DNA of 64,000 bases from M3007 sp965249785 (GTDB lineage Bacteria; Bacteroidota; Bacteroidia; Chitinophagales; Saprospiraceae), in the NCBI GenBank assembly GCA_965249785.1, contig CBDFMU010000023.1, forward strand, positions 105,523 through 169,522. The letters run 5' to 3'. This document shows, piece by piece, positions 15,789-24,264 of this stretch. Numbering within the stretch: position 1 is the stretch's first letter; the number at the start of each line of letters is the position of its first letter. The notes below the pieces were generated by a model. That model was not told the origin of the DNA. It was given only the letters and a program-made list of their open reading frames with translations, and did no database searches. Both the position numbers and the translations under genes were made by a program.

Positions 15789-16901
15789 ATGATCTATTCA
15801 AAACTAACTCTTACTTTCAGCCTGTTTTTAATAGTCACCCTCGTGCAGGCGCAGGAAAATGTATTTTCTAAAACCTATATCGAACAAGCCATGCAACGAG
15901 CATTCCAGTGGCAGCAGGCGCATCCGAAACATGAACTCAATGACTGGACCAATGGCGCGTATTATACAGGCGTAACCCAGGCCTGGAAAGCTACTAAAAA
16001 TAAAGACTATAAAAAAGGCATATTGGAAATGGGCCAAAAAATCGGCTGGCAGCCCGGCAAACGCTGGTATCATGCCGACGACATTACTATTTGCGCGAGT
16101 TTTATAGAACTCTATAAAGAGGATAAAAAGGTAGTTAATATCGCGCCCACCAAAACGACTTTGGACAGTGTGATACTGTACGGCGACGCGCACCAATGGG
16201 ACAATCCGAAAGTGCAAAACATCGTCTGGTGGTGGTGCGATGCTTTATTTATGGGGCCGCCAGTTTTCGTCAAATATGCCGCTCTCACTGGCAACGATAT
16301 TTACCTGAAAGCCTCCGACAAATGGTATAAAGAAACGTACGATCAATTATACGATCAACAAGAGTTTCTTTGGTCACGTGATCTGGACTATAAAAAACAA
16401 GCCGATGGCTCCGGTAAAACGGAACAAAATGGTCAGAAAATCTTCTGGTCGCGCGGCAACGGCTGGGTGTTCGGCGGATTGGCACTTTTACTAGAAGATA
16501 TGCCGAAAGACTATCCGCATCGTCCTTTTTATGAAAAAATATTTGTGGATATGGCGGCTAAATTAAAAGCCATTCAACCAGCCGATGGGGCCTGGCGAAG
16601 TAGTCTGTTATATCCCGAAGGACACGAATTCGGAGAGTCCAGTGGTACTGGTTTTTATGTTTTTGGAATGGCTTATGGCGTACGGAATGGTTATTTAAAA
16701 GCCGAAGAATATTTACCGACACTTAAAAAAGGATGGAAAGCCTTATTGAAAAATCAGCAACTGGACGGTATGATCGGCTTCGTGCAGCCCATTGGTGCCT
16801 CGCCGTCGCTGCAAGTGAGTAAGGATTTATGGGAAGTATATGGGACCGGGGCTTTTTTGTGCGCGGGAGCGGAGGTGATGAAACTCAATATTAAAGAGTA
16901 A
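15789..16901 (+). CDS. GH105 unsaturated rhamnogalacturonyl hydrolase (YteR/RhiN type)
   Basis: 370 aa. The signal peptide (LTFSLFLIVTLVQAQ) points to the periplasm. The (alpha/alpha)6-barrel of GH105/GH88 is marked by GQKIGWQPGKRWYHADDITI, the catalytic-Asp motif WWWCDALFMGPPV, FLWSRDLDY, FWSRGNGWVFGGLA and GTGAFLCAGAEV. It removes the 4,5-unsaturated galacturonyl residue from the end of rhamnogalacturonan oligomers; the product feeds the route in which KduI acts. It is the third gene of the pectin group, separated from kduI by the family C repeat. Confidence 0.92.
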   Translation: MIYSKLTLTFSLFLIVTLVQAQENVFSKTYIEQAMQRAFQWQQAHPKHELNDWTNGAYYTGVTQAWKATKNKDYKKGILEMGQKIGWQPGKRWYHADDITICASFIELYKEDKKVVNIAPTKTTLDSVILYGDAHQWDNPKVQNIVWWWCDALFMGPPVFVKYAALTGNDIYLKASDKWYKETYDQLYDQQEFLWSRDLDYKKQADGSGKTEQNGQKIFWSRGNGWVFGGLALLLEDMPKDYPHRPFYEKIFVDMAAKLKAIQPADGAWRSSLLYPEGHEFGESSGTGFYVFGMAYGVRNGYLKAEEYLPTLKKGWKALLKNQQLDGMIGFVQPIGASPSLQVSKDLWEVYGTGAFLCAGAEVMKLNIKE

Positions 16902-16909
16902 GCGCATTG

Positions 16910-17091
16910 GAAGGAGAAGATATCATCGCCATACCGGGCACCAAACGTATTAAATATCTGGAAGAAAACGTGGCGTCCGAAATATCAGGCTCACCAGCAA
17001 CGACTTACAAAGCATCGAAGCGATCCCGCCTGCCTGCATAATTCAGGTACCCGTTACCCCGGAAAGATTTTTGAATGCCTTAGGTAAATAA
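16910..17091 (+). pseudogene. Aldo/keto reductase C-terminal remnant, frameshifted
   Basis: Starting at 16910 the frame reads EGEDIIAIPGTKRIKYLEEN, the characteristic C-terminal NADP-binding run of aldo/keto reductases. It then breaks near 16982. In the next frame it continues RLTSNDLQSIEAIPPA and ends PERFLNALGK at the TAA 17089-17091. The N-terminal three quarters are absent and a base change of one or two nucleotides breaks what remains, so this is a dead fragment. Confidence 0.75.
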
Positions 17092-17176
17092 AGGATCAAT
17101 TGGCCATCCTGCTGCCTAAAATTAAAAAATTATCGAAAAAAGCCGCTTACCAATAACTTTGGATCAAAACAGATTT

Positions 17177-18601
17177 ATGCGCTTGCTCCTTGGAATTATT
17201 TTCGGCCTGTCATTTTGCTTTTGCAGCCCGACTTCCCATACCGGTTTGCCCGGCAAGCCGGTAAAATTTTACCGGGAAGCACTCGATACCGTAATGGTAG
17301 ATGCCGATGGAACACGCATTGAGATATCGACGCGCAGGGATTACCAAAAATTATGCGCGGCGCTGCTCCAGCAGTTCGGGCCATCGCTGCCGGTCGACTC
17401 GAATGATTTACGCTACCACGACGTATTTTATCGTTGGAAAGTGCCGCAACAATTCGATACGCAGGGTAATGAAATGAAGTTCCTTATATTTAAAGAGTAC
17501 CAGGAATTTATTTTTATACAACTTTATGTTACGGATAAAAAAAAGAATTGGCTGCCATTATCGCCTGCATCTAAAGCGTATTTTACTAAAATGTGTCAGC
17601 GATATTTATTGGGGGAAACCACTATTATGCGACCACGAAGGGATGAGCATATTCCTGACTATAAATATCTCAGTGCCATATTAGATTACGATTCGCTCGG
17701 ATTGCACCGCGCGTTGGATAGTTTGTTTGATCCTTATCACTTACATGCAGAAATAGCCCTTACCATCAATCATTCAGGCGAAATATCCGCTCTGAAAGTG
17801 GAAGCCGGAAAGCAGGCCGAAGCCTTTTTAAGGCATTGGGTAGAATCGCTTAATTTCCCCATTCTAATTTACGACACCTTTAAAGACACGGCGACCTATA
17901 CGGTAGCATGGCAGGATGGCATATCTATGTCAAATTACCTGCCCCACATACAAAAGATGATTTTAAATCATGAATTAGCGGTGGATACAACTTCCTATGC
18001 GCCTACATTTGTCGGCGATTTTTTTAATACCGCAGATACGTTCGCGATCATCCCTATGCCCGATACCAGTTTAGTGTACTGCTATAAAATAAAGTCCTCA
18101 GTTTTTCAAGCAGTCAACCCATATCCCATATCCGAATATTCCGAAGGCGCCGATATATACTTTGAAGATATGAATTTTGATGGTACGAATGAATTGGTTA
18201 TTGCCGCTCATCCAAATATGCACGGTAATGTTGCCCGGGCTATTTATTCCTGGAACAAGTCTTCCGACAGCCTGGAATATGCAGGTTCCTTGTGGGGCGA
18301 CATAGAACAAAAACCGGAAAAGCGGGAGATTTGGGAAGAATCGTTCGGTAACTATTACACCGACGAAGTCAGAACCGTTTATGGTTGGCAGGCCGGTAAA
18401 TTACTTCCAAAACGGCAAATCCGGCGCGAGCCAAAAGAGCAAACCATGGAAAATCAAGCCTTCATCGTTAAGTATCTGGTCAACCCATTTTTTGAAAAAG
18501 GCATAGATTCTTTGGTTATTCGTTTTCGTGGAACAGAAACATCGAAGCATCCGAAGTATGAGCAGATGTGGGATAGTCTTTTTGAAAAGTCGATGTATTA
18601 A
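17177..18601 (+). CDS. Lipoprotein of unknown function
   Basis: 474 aa from the ATG at 17177; the longer TTG start at 17159 would add six residues before the signal. LLLGIIFGLSFCFC forms a signal with lipobox cysteines, so membrane anchoring is likely. Visible features: a repeated DTxY/DTAT style, an EISALKVEAGK stretch, and near the C-terminus an acidic FEDMNFDGTNELVIAAHPN run like the calcium-binding FG-GAP/dockerin-type loops seen in YARHG- or VCBS-like proteins. I do not recognise the full family. It stands alone on the plus strand, convergent with the Tet(X)-like gene. Confidence 0.75.
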   Translation: MRLLLGIIFGLSFCFCSPTSHTGLPGKPVKFYREALDTVMVDADGTRIEISTRRDYQKLCAALLQQFGPSLPVDSNDLRYHDVFYRWKVPQQFDTQGNEMKFLIFKEYQEFIFIQLYVTDKKKNWLPLSPASKAYFTKMCQRYLLGETTIMRPRRDEHIPDYKYLSAILDYDSLGLHRALDSLFDPYHLHAEIALTINHSGEISALKVEAGKQAEAFLRHWVESLNFPILIYDTFKDTATYTVAWQDGISMSNYLPHIQKMILNHELAVDTTSYAPTFVGDFFNTADTFAIIPMPDTSLVYCYKIKSSVFQAVNPYPISEYSEGADIYFEDMNFDGTNELVIAAHPNMHGNVARAIYSWNKSSDSLEYAGSLWGDIEQKPEKREIWEESFGNYYTDEVRTVYGWQAGKLLPKRQIRREPKEQTMENQAFIVKYLVNPFFEKGIDSLVIRFRGTETSKHPKYEQMWDSLFEKSMY

Positions 18602-18656
18602 AGACCACTGCTGTTCTTGCTTTTAAATAGCCTGAAATATCTGATAGTCACCCGCG

Positions 18657-19817
18657 CTACTTTCTACCAAAAAACGCCAGCATTTTTTCGAGCGCACCTT
18701 CCGAGTGCATCCAATCTCCATTTTCAAGCGACACCTGCGCTGCTTCTGCGGCTCTTTTTCGCATATTTATTTCATAGACAGCAATGGCTTCCTGCAAAAT
18801 GAGGTATTGATCAGAGGTTAAACATTCACTCAATTCCAAAGCATCCAGCATAGCCATATTGGCCCCTTCTCCTGCCGAGGGCGGCATGACGTGGGCGGCA
18901 TCGCCGAGCATGGTTAAATTGGGCAAGGCTTCCCAGTTTTGATCTAAAGGCATACAATAAATGGGACGTGGAATAAAAGGTGTGGCCGCATTTTCAAATA
19001 GTTCGTACCAAATACTACTCCATTCGGAATATGCTGTTTTAAACCAGCCTAACATTTGTGTTTTATCAGCATAATCTAAACCATTAGTGGCTGCCCAGTT
19101 TTCATCTGTTTTAAAACTTGTATAAAAAGTTAAATCACCATTGCCCTTTAAACCCATGAATAGATTTTTTGTATTTCCGAAAGCCAATAATGCGCCACCA
19201 TTTAGTAATGCATAAATAGCAGGCATTGCTTTTTCTGCCTCATAAACATTGCCTTCCACCATCGTTACGCCACAATAAAAAGGTTTTATATCGGTAATAT
19301 AAGGTCGAATTTTAGAATTGGCACCATCCGCAGCAATTACCATATCTGCGTAAGCAGAGGAGCCGTTTTTGAAATGCAATAACCAACCTTCCTCTTGCGC
19401 TTCCATGGAAATAAAATGACTGTCCCACACTACCGTGTCTGGTTGTAAAGATTCCAGAAATATCTTTCTTAATGCACCACGGTCTATTTCAGGACGAAAA
19501 TGTGCACTACCAAAATCTTCATTAGGCTTGGTTTCGTGATTGCTGAAAAGGATTTCTGCACGTTCATTTACGATCACCTTTTTATCTGCACCGGGCCGAT
19601 AATTCTTTTTAAACTCTTCTACTAGATTTGCTTTAATTAAAGCCGCCATGCCCGATGCTGCGTGCATATCAAGCGGAGAGCCTTGCACCCGGGCATTTTT
19701 ATTAAAATCTCTTTCATAGACTTTTACGTTTGCGCCTTTTAGTTGTAAAAGCCGCGCTAAGGTTAGTCCTCCCGGACCGCCGCCAACTATGACGATTTGT
19801 TTATTTTGTATCAACAT
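18657..19817 (-). CDS. FAD-dependent monooxygenase, Tet(X)-like
   Basis: 386 aa. The N-terminal Rossmann fold has the dinucleotide motif VIVGGGPGGLTLARLLQ (about residues 9-25), the acidic end VYERD, and an R-containing loop (NARVQGSPLDMHAASGM). The second FAD motif is GDAAHVMPPSAGEGANMAM (about 300-318). The overall order, with an LDMH loop, an EIDRGALRKIFLESL helix and VVWDSHF, follows Tet(X) and related flavin monooxygenases that hydroxylate small aromatic substrates using NADPH and O2. Whether it acts on tetracycline cannot be told. A different FAD monooxygenase and an AraC regulator lie about 0.7-2.8 kb to the right on the same strand. Confidence 0.88.
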   Translation of the reverse strand: MLIQNKQIVIVGGGPGGLTLARLLQLKGANVKVYERDFNKNARVQGSPLDMHAASGMAALIKANLVEEFKKNYRPGADKKVIVNERAEILFSNHETKPNEDFGSAHFRPEIDRGALRKIFLESLQPDTVVWDSHFISMEAQEEGWLLHFKNGSSAYADMVIAADGANSKIRPYITDIKPFYCGVTMVEGNVYEAEKAMPAIYALLNGGALLAFGNTKNLFMGLKGNGDLTFYTSFKTDENWAATNGLDYADKTQMLGWFKTAYSEWSSIWYELFENAATPFIPRPIYCMPLDQNWEALPNLTMLGDAAHVMPPSAGEGANMAMLDALELSECLTSDQYLILQEAIAVYEINMRKRAAEAAQVSLENGDWMHSEGALEKMLAFFGRK

Positions 19818-19834
19818 ATTCTATGTTTTTTGCC

Positions 19835-19858
19835 CTTGTTGGCGAGGACACCAACAAG
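19835..19858. repeat. Dispersed palindrome (family D variant)
   Basis: CTTGTTGGCGAGGACACC, AACAAG, followed by a GGAATGAGTACTTTCGCC tail that also follows the copy at 20251. Two copies bracket the small membrane ORF 19932-20240. Confidence 0.7.
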
Positions 19859-19931
19859 AAGCGATGGAATGAGTACTTTCGCCTTTGCTGTTGGCTTCCT
19901 AGCCAATAGCGGCAAAAAAATAAAATTGATT

Positions 19932-20240
19932 ATGAATAAGAGAAAAATCATAAATATCGTATTTTTTCTTTGCTTGAGTGTTTTTGCATTGACAAATTTA
20001 ATATTTACTCCATACTCAAGAGGATACCAGGCTATTGGTATTGATTCTGAACCAGACTGTGACGTTATAGTTGTTATGTTTATAGCTAATATACTTCTAT
20101 TTATACTAATTGTATGTCTTTATGTGAAATATTATTTTGCCGGAACTAATCTAATTAAATTATTTTTTATATTTTTAATTTCATGTTGCGTATTATATTG
20201 GGGGTATTATTATTATAAATGTGAACATATTGCAATGTAA
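19932..20240 (+). CDS. Small membrane protein of unknown function
   Basis: 102 aa from the ATG at 19932; upstream in-frame codons come from repeat sequence and are excluded. Three hydrophobic helices are visible (IVFFLCLSVFALTNLIF, VVMFIANILLFILIVCLY, LFFIFLISCCVLYWGYYYY). Base composition is clearly more A/T-rich than its neighbours. Repeats lie on both sides (19835 and 20251-20331), so it may be a recent arrival. No homologue recognised. Confidence 0.55.
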   Translation: MNKRKIINIVFFLCLSVFALTNLIFTPYSRGYQAIGIDSEPDCDVIVVMFIANILLFILIVCLYVKYYFAGTNLIKLFFIFLISCCVLYWGYYYYKCEHIAM

Positions 20241-20250
20241 ATATTTCCGT

Positions 20251-20331
20251 GCTTGTTGGCGAGGACGGTGGAATGAGCCCTTTCGCTTTATATCCAGCTA
20301 CGCCACTGATGTTGGCGAGGACGCCAACATC
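20251..20331. repeat. Two adjacent family D copies
   Basis: 20251 has GCTTGTTGGCGAGGAC then GGTGGAATGAGCCCTTTCGC. 20308-20331 is the complete palindrome GATGTTGGCGAGGACGCC, AACATC. Confidence 0.75.
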
Positions 20332-20356
20332 GGTAGAACTTCCAATCAATCTCTGC

Positions 20357-20429
20357 TGTCATGTCGAGCGAAGCCGAGACATCTGAGGAAAAAACATAAT
20401 CAGATGTCTCGGCTTCGCTCGACATGACA
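20357..20429. repeat. Perfect 30-bp-arm inverted repeat (family A), copy 2
   Basis: The left arm TGTCATGTCGAGCGAAGCCG, AGACATCTGA and its exact complement at 20400-20429 are separated by a 13-bp A-rich loop. It lies 39 bp past the end of the FAD monooxygenase on the minus strand. It could stop transcription but has no T-tract. Confidence 0.85.
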
Positions 20430-20468
20430 AACTCATTCAGAACAAAGTTGCGCTGACTAGATAAATGC

Positions 20469-21593
20469 TTAAAACGCAACTGTTTCCGTATTCCTTTTAC
20501 GAATCGCTTCTTCGGTTCTTGGAATAAAATTTTCTCTTACATTAAATTCGGCCATCGCTTGAATTTCTTCAATAAACGGGCGTAAATCTTTGTTATAATC
20601 TTGAAACGCTAATTCAAAATTCCCCTCGTGTTTCTGTAAAGCATCCGCTAATGCGGTAGCCCCATTGATGGCCAGCGATGCACCCATTCCTGCCGCCGGG
20701 GACGCACAATAAGCTGCATCGCCGACCAACGCCACTCGGCCTTTTGTCCACGAAGGCATTTTTATTTGGCAGAACTTATCGAAATAAAAACTCTTTGAAT
20801 GCCGCACTTCTTCCAGTAATTCTGCGGTTCGCCAACTGAGCCCGGCAAACTGTTCCAAAATAATTTTTCTTTGTTGCTCCTCATCCCGATAATCATAACG
20901 AATTTCTTTTTCTGAATTGAAGCAAAAAATTATATCGGTCTTATTGTTGTAAGCATTCAGCATAATACCCTTGTTCGGCACCCCATACATTTGCATGGTT
21001 TTTTGTTTTACCAATAATTTATTGACGATGATAATAGAAAAATAGGCTTCCAGAAAATGTGCGTATTCCCTTTCGTCGCCAAACCAAATTCTCCTTACCG
21101 CCGAGTGCATACCGTCGCAGCCAAACACCAGGTCAAATGCCCGTTGTAAGCCGTTTTTAAAAGTAACTTGTATATCGTCTTTGGTTTCTTTTAAAGCAGT
21201 GATGCTGTTGTTAAAAATAAATTCCACCTCATTTTTTAGTTTGTCCAATAGAATATGCACAAATTTATCCCGTTCAATTTCGATGTCATCATCGGGCAGT
21301 TCCGCGCCCTCGTTGTTCAGCACTATGGAGCCTTCCGTAATATCTTTGGCATTTTTAAATTCTATCAATTCCACATCCAGCCTTTCTGCTTTTAATTGCT
21401 CCAAAATCCCCATACGCTTGGCGGCATCTGCCGCAGTTCCCTTTATATCCACCGCCGCACCGGCAGTTCGGGGTGCATTGGCGATTTCCACAACGGTTAC
21501 TTGGTAACCTAACTTGTTCATCCAGTAAGCGGTGGAAAGTCCGGCCATACTTGCACCCGAAACGAGCACTTTTTTATCTTTTAACGATTCCAT
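20469..21593 (-). CDS. FAD-dependent monooxygenase (PHBH-type)
   Basis: 374 aa. VLVSGASMAGLSTAYWMNKL (about 9-28) is the FAD-binding Rossmann motif, with VVEI at the strand-2 acid. FDLVFGCDGMHSAVRR (about 154-169) is the DG motif that binds both FAD and NAD(P)H in this class. GRVALVGDAAYCASPAAGMG (about 285-304) is the second FAD motif. It is a cytoplasmic flavin hydroxylase acting on a small molecule; the substrate is unknown. The AraC regulator 91 bp upstream is co-directional and is the likely local regulator. Confidence 0.9.
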   Translation of the reverse strand: MESLKDKKVLVSGASMAGLSTAYWMNKLGYQVTVVEIANAPRTAGAAVDIKGTAADAAKRMGILEQLKAERLDVELIEFKNAKDITEGSIVLNNEGAELPDDDIEIERDKFVHILLDKLKNEVEFIFNNSITALKETKDDIQVTFKNGLQRAFDLVFGCDGMHSAVRRIWFGDEREYAHFLEAYFSIIIVNKLLVKQKTMQMYGVPNKGIMLNAYNNKTDIIFCFNSEKEIRYDYRDEEQQRKIILEQFAGLSWRTAELLEEVRHSKSFYFDKFCQIKMPSWTKGRVALVGDAAYCASPAAGMGASLAINGATALADALQKHEGNFELAFQDYNKDLRPFIEEIQAMAEFNVRENFIPRTEEAIRKRNTETVAF

Positions 21594-21684
21594 GTTTGCC
21601 TTTTAATTGTACGATGTTTTTGACGGTGCAAAGGAACGTCGTATAATAAGGGAGAACAATGGCCATAAAAAGGTAAGTATAGGA

Positions 21685-22539
21685 CTAATCGCGGTTTTTG
21701 TTCCGAAACGTCAAGGCCGTCATGCCTGTAACTTTAGCAAACAGCCGGGAGAAATAGGCGTAATCATCATAGCCCAATTCCGTGGCAATTTCTTTTACCG
21801 ATCTATCAGAATGATAAAGCAAACGTTTTGCTTCTAAAATCACCCGTTCTTGTATATGATGGGAAACAGAATAGCCAGTCGTATTTTTGACACATTCGTT
21901 CAAGTAAGGTGCAGATATATTTAGTTGTTGGGCATACTCCGCCGGGCGTTTAGCAATAGTATAATTACGTTCCAGTATCTGCTTGAAGGCTTTGGTAAGA
22001 ATCTCAAATCGGGAAAGGGTATCTATTGATTTAGATTGTGCTAAATATTGGGAAGCCACTAATGCGACCAAGGCATTACAACTGTCTTTTAGTAAAGAAT
22101 GATATAGTTTGTCGTTTTTCCGTGCAGAAAATTTTATACACAGGGAGACTGCTTCGGAAATAATGGAAAACGCTTCCTTATTCAACACTAACGGTTTTGC
22201 GGGGGTGATGTCTTCCAGCAATTGCAGATATTCAGGATTCAGATTTTCATTAGTGATGGCCCAACTGCTGACCGTTACATTTTTAAATGCTGTGATACGA
22301 TGTACCTGATCAGGGTGCATGTAAAGGATGGACGAGGGCTTGATTTTATACTTTTGAAAATCAATTTCAATAGAAACCGTTCCGCTTTCAAGCAGAAAGA
22401 AGGAATGCCGGTCATGCCGATGTGATTGCTCTCCTTCAAAAGCGGGCAACTCTTTAATAAATATTCTTTCAATGGAAATACCGGAGTTGTACTCGTCCCC
22501 AAAATGATTTACAGGTATAGATTTTATTTTTTTAGGCAT
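21685..22539 (-). CDS. AraC-family transcriptional regulator with cupin sensor
   Basis: 284 aa from the ATG at 22539; an earlier ATG at 22584 is possible. Residues about 20-110 are a cupin-like AraC_binding domain (EQSHRHDRHSFFLLESGTV, SILYMHPDQVHRI). The C-terminal 100 residues are the HTH pair (PAEYAQQLNISAPYLNECVK, then EAKRLLYHSDRSVKEIATEL and YFSRLFAKVTGMTALTFR). The next gene on the strand is an FAD monooxygenase, a pairing common for inducible hydroxylases. Confidence 0.92.
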   Translation of the reverse strand: MPKKIKSIPVNHFGDEYNSGISIERIFIKELPAFEGEQSHRHDRHSFFLLESGTVSIEIDFQKYKIKPSSILYMHPDQVHRITAFKNVTVSSWAITNENLNPEYLQLLEDITPAKPLVLNKEAFSIISEAVSLCIKFSARKNDKLYHSLLKDSCNALVALVASQYLAQSKSIDTLSRFEILTKAFKQILERNYTIAKRPAEYAQQLNISAPYLNECVKNTTGYSVSHHIQERVILEAKRLLYHSDRSVKEIATELGYDDYAYFSRLFAKVTGMTALTFRNKNRD

Positions 22540-22570
22540 CCTTTTTTTCAGTCCTGGACTATAAATAACT

Positions 22571-22690
22571 GATCTTAGGCACAATCTACAAGGCGACGTT
22601 TACGAAATTCTTAAAGTTTCGCAAACGTATGGATCGTGTAGCGTTTACGAAACCTTCGAGGTTTCGTAAACGTAATTCGTGCGTAACATC
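22571..22690. repeat. 120-bp dispersed repeat (family B), copy 2
   Basis: It has the same order of parts as 5560-5680: an ACAATCTACA left end, hairpin GTTTACGAAATTCTTAAAG, the word GATCGTGT, hairpin GCGTTTACGAAACC-TTCGA-GGTTTCGTAAACG, and a TGCGTAACATC right end. It lies just upstream of the AraC gene. Confidence 0.85.
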
Positions 22691-22731
22691 CCTAAATAAG
22701 GGCATTCATTAACCAATGAATCGGTTCTTCA

Positions 22732-22781
22732 CACTAGTTTTATCAACCCACGACTCTAGTCGTGGATTGATAAAACTAGTG
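22732..22781 (-). terminator. 50-bp hairpin after the VOC gene
   Basis: Arms CACTAGTTTTATCAA and TTGATAAAACTAGTG enclose an inner stem CCACGACT-CTA-GTCGTGG. It begins 14 bp past the stop of the VOC gene on the minus strand. The stem is long, but no run of U follows, so it may be a repeat or RNA-stability element rather than a classic terminator. Confidence 0.5.
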
Positions 22782-22794
22782 CTCCTTATTACTG

Positions 22795-23178
22795 CTACTC
22801 ACCATCATTAGGCTCCCAAAGTTCCACTTTATTGCCTTCCACGTCCATAATATGAACGAATTTACCATATTCAGAAGACTCAATTTTGTCTACAATTGTT
22901 ACGCCTTCATTTTTAAGTTGCTCTACCAGAGCTTCTAAATTCTCCACTCTATAATTTATCATAAAGTCTTTAGTGGAAGGCTCAAAATATTTTGTTGTTT
23001 CCGCAAACGGAGCCCATTGAGTAGACCCCTTTTTTGTAGAATCTGCATCTTGTCGCCACTCAAAATTTGTCCCATAAGGGGTGGTGTCAAAACCTAAATG
23101 CGTTTTGTACCATTCATTCATTGTATTGGGGTCTTTGCATTTAAAAAAAATGCCGCCAATGCCTGTTACCTTTTTCAT
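22795..23178 (-). CDS. VOC (glyoxalase/bleomycin-resistance) family protein
   Basis: 127 aa, one VOC unit of two beta-alpha-beta-beta-beta modules. Visible motifs: GIGGIFFKCKDPNTMNEWYK at the N-terminus, LGFDTT, NYRVENLEALVEQLKNEGV in the second module, and a C-terminal FVHIMDVEGNKVELWEP, whose Glu is a usual metal ligand. The reaction (isomerase, dioxygenase, or binding only) is not predictable. Single gene with a hairpin just downstream. Confidence 0.88.
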   Translation of the reverse strand: MKKVTGIGGIFFKCKDPNTMNEWYKTHLGFDTTPYGTNFEWRQDADSTKKGSTQWAPFAETTKYFEPSTKDFMINYRVENLEALVEQLKNEGVTIVDKIESSEYGKFVHIMDVEGNKVELWEPNDGE

Positions 23179-23529
23179 TTTTGTTGCGTTAGAATTATTT
23201 TGTTTAACAATTGTGGTCTGGAAAGCAAAACCAAACCGAATGAAGCGACAAGTTCTAAAATTAATATTGATTCTGCGGTATTTAGTAGCACTTCAGGCGG
23301 TTCCAATTCCTGGTGTTGCGTTTTTGAAAGGTCGAATATTGGAGGCGTATTGTTGTCGAACTGGCCGAAAAGTACTACATCCTATGGTGAAACGCAACAT
23401 TAAATAGTAAGCGCAGCGGAAGGTCATTTACTACATTATCCGCTAAGCCACGACCACCTGGCGTGAGTGGGTCGAACGGATACTTTTTTCTTATTTTTGC
23501 AAAAAATTTCCTGATCGCTTTTCCCAGTT
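23179..23529. other. Gene-free stretch between the VOC and DUF2461 genes
   Basis: 351 bp. Plus-strand frames ending at 23403-23407 are open but overlap the VOC gene and have no recognisable product. A TATTTTTG element at 23492-23499 could be the -7 box of the DUF2461 gene, but no good -33 box is seen. No repeat of the known families. Confidence 0.4.
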
Positions 23530-24201
23530 ATGAAAATTCAACCTGCTTCCCTTCAATTTCTTACAGATCTCGCCACAAATAATAACCGCGAATGGTTTCA
23601 GGCCAACAAAGGGTACTATGATTCCGCGCTGGAAAATATGAAGCAGTTCGCCAAAGCAGTCGAGGCGGCACTGGGCGAAACCGATCACCTGGAAAGCAGC
23701 ACGCTTTATCGCATTTACCGGGATGTGCGTTTCTCCAAAGACAAATCACCTTACAAGAACAATTTCGGGATAGGCTTCACGCGGGCCACAAAACGGCTCC
23801 GGGGCGGGTATTTTCTGCAAATCGAACCGGGCTGCTCCTTTGCGGGCGGCGGTTTCTGGCAACCCAATACCGCAGACCTAAAACGGATCCGCGACGAATT
23901 TGCCATAGACGATCAGCCCATCCGCCAGATCATGGCGGATGCTACTTTCCAGAAATATTTCGGCACGATGCAGGGCGACGAGTTAAAAACCGCTCCACGC
24001 GGCTATGACAAAGACAGCCCGGCTCTGGACCTGATTCGGAAGAAGAGTTTTATCATCCACCGAAGTTTTACGGATCAGGAAGTGACGAGCGATCATTTTC
24101 TGCTGGAAGTAAAGCGGACTTTTGAGGCTATGCGCCCCTATTTTGACTATATGAGTATGGTGCTGACCACGGATATGAATGGGGAGGAGGTGTTGGGGTG
24201 A
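23530..24201 (+). CDS. DUF2461 (TIGR02453-type) protein
   Basis: 223 aa, typical length. Family features: LQFLTDLATNNNREWFQANK at the N-terminus, the FSKDKSPYKNNFGIGF core (about 70-85), GGYFLQIEPGCSFAGGGFW (about 97-115) and a C-terminal helix ending AMRPYFDYM. DUF2461 proteins are widespread cytoplasmic proteins of unknown function; no catalytic role is assigned. Single gene on the plus strand, convergent with the metallopeptidase at 24265. Confidence 0.9.
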   Translation: MKIQPASLQFLTDLATNNNREWFQANKGYYDSALENMKQFAKAVEAALGETDHLESSTLYRIYRDVRFSKDKSPYKNNFGIGFTRATKRLRGGYFLQIEPGCSFAGGGFWQPNTADLKRIRDEFAIDDQPIRQIMADATFQKYFGTMQGDELKTAPRGYDKDSPALDLIRKKSFIIHRSFTDQEVTSDHFLLEVKRTFEAMRPYFDYMSMVLTTDMNGEEVLG

Positions 24202-24264
24202 GGGGTTTTAGAGGTGCTGGGGCGCAGATGGTAAAACTTAAGGTTGAAGAGTAAGTCGTGGCCT

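Noticed and set aside
20357..20429. Intrinsic terminator after the FAD monooxygenase
   Set aside because: The arms are perfect but no U-tract follows, and the same element recurs at sites without genes upstream, so it is better called a dispersed repeat.
23098..23403. 101- and 108-codon plus-strand ORFs upstream of DUF2461
   Set aside because: They overlap the VOC gene on the other strand, have no start signal and no recognisable motif.
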